DNA of 64,000 nt from Choricystis sp. odSpoLacu1. Lineage: Eukaryota; Chlorophyta; Trebouxiophyceae. Below, piece by piece: positions 62,973 through 64,000 of this stretch; positions within the stretch are counted from its first letter, which is position 1; every line of letters begins with the position of its first letter. The DNA lies in contig OY253654.1 in NCBI GenBank assembly GCA_958009055.1, forward strand, positions 744,001 to 808,000, in the 5' to 3' direction. A model generated the notes under the pieces. The model was not told the origin of the DNA and did no database searches. It worked only from the letters and a program-made list of their open reading frames with translations. Position numbers and translations under genes: made by a program.

Positions 62973-64000
62973 TCACGCCGCGCTCCTCTCCAGCACCTCC
63001 AGCGCGTGCTGCCCCGCCGCCACTTCGGCCGCCAGCAACGCTTTCAGCAGCTGCACCGCGCACGCGGGCTCCCGGGCCTCCAGCTCGGCCAGGGCGGACC
63101 GACGCAGGATGCCGACGGTCGCGCCGGTCGGCGGCGCCGCGCGCGCAGCGCCACGCCGCGGCGCGCCGCTGAAAAACTCGGGCGACCCCACCACGGACCC
63201 CGGGCCGTAGCGGAAGGTGCGGGGGGCGGGTGGAGGCGCCAGGTCGGGGGGCAGGGAGAGGGTGGGGAGCTTGCCGGTTGCAGTGGTGGTGGACGCCCCG
63301 AGCAGGTCGGCTGTGACTTCAACCGTCCCTCCCACCACCACCCACAACTCGTCCGCTGCATCCCCCGGCGCGTACAGCGCCTCCCCCGACGGCAGCACGC
63401 GCACAATGACGCGGCGGGCGGCGACGGTGGCGGCCGCGACGGCGGCGGCGTCGCCGCCCGCGGCTGCCGCGAGCGCGGCCGCGACGTCGGCCGGCGTCGA
63501 CGCGGCGGTCGGGCGCGCGCGCGCGGTGGCAGCACACGGGCGGCCCGCAACACCGTCAGAAACGCTTCCTCGGCCGCGTAGACGGCGTCGTCGACAGAAG
63601 CGTAGGCGGTGAGGGCACCCGATCCCGGGTCGGGGGGGGGGGGGCGGCGACAGCGCGGCCGCGGGGGCGAGCGAAAAGCCGTGGCCCGCCAACAGCCGCG
63701 CCGCCCGCCGCGAACGCAGGCCGCACACGACCAGGGTGACGCCCGCGGACGCGCAACGGCGGGCCAGGCCGGCAAAGCTGGCGGCCGCGGTGGCGTCCAG
63801 CCCCTTGCAGCGGCCGAAGTCGAGGAGGAGGAAGGCAGGGACGGCGGCACGCGCCGCCGCGAGCGGCGTGTGTGACCGTGGCGCGGCGTCGTCCGCGTCG
63901 CGGGCAGCCGCCAGGGCGTCCGCGACGGCGCCCACACGCTTGCTGATGGCCAGGGCCGACCCAAAAAAGACGTAGCCGTCCACCGAGACGCAAGCCCAGC
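62973..64000 (-). CDS. SulP sulfate transporter, C-terminal STAS plus cyclic-nucleotide-binding part (partial)
   Basis: Runs off the window: the N-terminal transporter lies beyond 64000. The visible part begins CVSVDGYVFFGSALAISKRV, a STAS domain with FLLLDFGRCKGLDATAAASF and LARRCASAGVTLVVCGLRS. After a C13 run (63632-63644) the best reading changes frame to DPGSGALTAYASVDDAVYAA and EEAFLTVLRAARVLP, then returns in a CG-repeat to a cyclic-nucleotide-binding-type domain (SGEALYAPGDAADELWVVVG, GTVEVTAD, FRYGPGSVVGSPEFFSG, RRSALAELEAREPACAVQLL). One surplus C and one surplus CG unit explain both changes. SulP-STAS-cNMP fusions occur in some microbes and algae; ligand binding is inferred, as the consensus PRAA phosphate loop is not obvious. 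Confidence 0.75.
   Translation of the reverse strand, partial: WACVSVDGYVFFGSALAISKRVGAVADALAAARDADDAAPRSHTPLAAARAAVPAFLLLDFGRCKGLDATAAASFAGLARRCASAGVTLVVCGLRSRRAARLLAGHGFSLAPAAALSPPPPPRPGIGCPHRLRFCRRRRLRGRGSVSDGVAGRPCAATARARPTAASTPADVAAALAAAAGGDAAAVAAATVAARRVIVRVLPSGEALYAPGDAADELWVVVGGTVEVTADLLGASTTTATGKLPTLSLPPDLAPPPAPRTFRYGPGSVVGSPEFFSGAPRRGAARAAPPTGATVGILRRSALAELEAREPACAVQLLKALLAAEVAAGQHALEVLERSAA

Overview
The window is nuclear DNA from a compact, very GC-rich eukaryote, most likely a green alga (Chlorophyta, perhaps a Chlorella/Auxenochlorella/Prototheca-type trebouxiophyte; the lineage is an inference). Direct evidence: about 35 protein genes in 64 kb, short GT-AG introns (mostly about 70-160 nt) whose phases join exactly, organelle-type N-termini, and plant-lineage families (DUF506, DUF7755-like PLAT membrane protein, biosynthetic threonine dehydratase). 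TGTAA motifs, the known chlorophyte poly(A) signal, follow several stop codons. No tRNA, rRNA, CRISPR array or transposon was recognised.

Layout. 0-9 kb: EMC4; two tandem receptor-like kinases with beta-helix-like ectodomains; an F-box protein. 9-21 kb: OTU protease, DDX27/Drs1 helicase, kelch-BTB-BACK protein, GT14 glycosyltransferase, isovaleryl-CoA dehydrogenase. 21-33 kb: full-length ABCA transporter, a small WDR76-motif-like protein, organellar ribosomal protein L1, a membrane protein, an indoleamine-dioxygenase-like haem protein, a GNAT acetyltransferase, two unknowns. 34-46 kb: APC8/CDC23, an FHA-like protein, SLX1 nuclease, a DUF7755-like protein, a disordered protein, Fes1/HspBP1, DUF506. 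46-64 kb: two small unknowns, PTPA, a second OTU protease, a bZIP factor, ClpB, threonine dehydratase, DUF1295 reductase-like protein, PPPDE/DeSI peptidase, monoacylglycerol lipase, and the C-terminal part of a SulP-STAS-cNMP sulfate transporter cut by the window end.

There are no operons. Strands alternate, and many neighbours are divergent pairs with only 77-325 bp between start codons, or tail-to-tail pairs with 80-110 bp between stops. Functional themes are protein quality control and ubiquitin biology (EMC4, F-box, two OTUs, BTB, APC8, ClpB, Fes1, DeSI), signalling (kinases, PTPA, bZIP) and branched-chain amino-acid metabolism (IVD, threonine dehydratase), but clustering by pathway is not evident.

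Two window-wide patterns stand out. First, at least six otherwise intact genes are broken by one surplus base in a run of 8 or more C/G, which points to homopolymer overcalls in the assembly rather than pseudogenes. Second, introns are strongly asymmetric (G/T-rich 5' halves, C/A-rich 3' halves) and could fold to bring their splice sites together.
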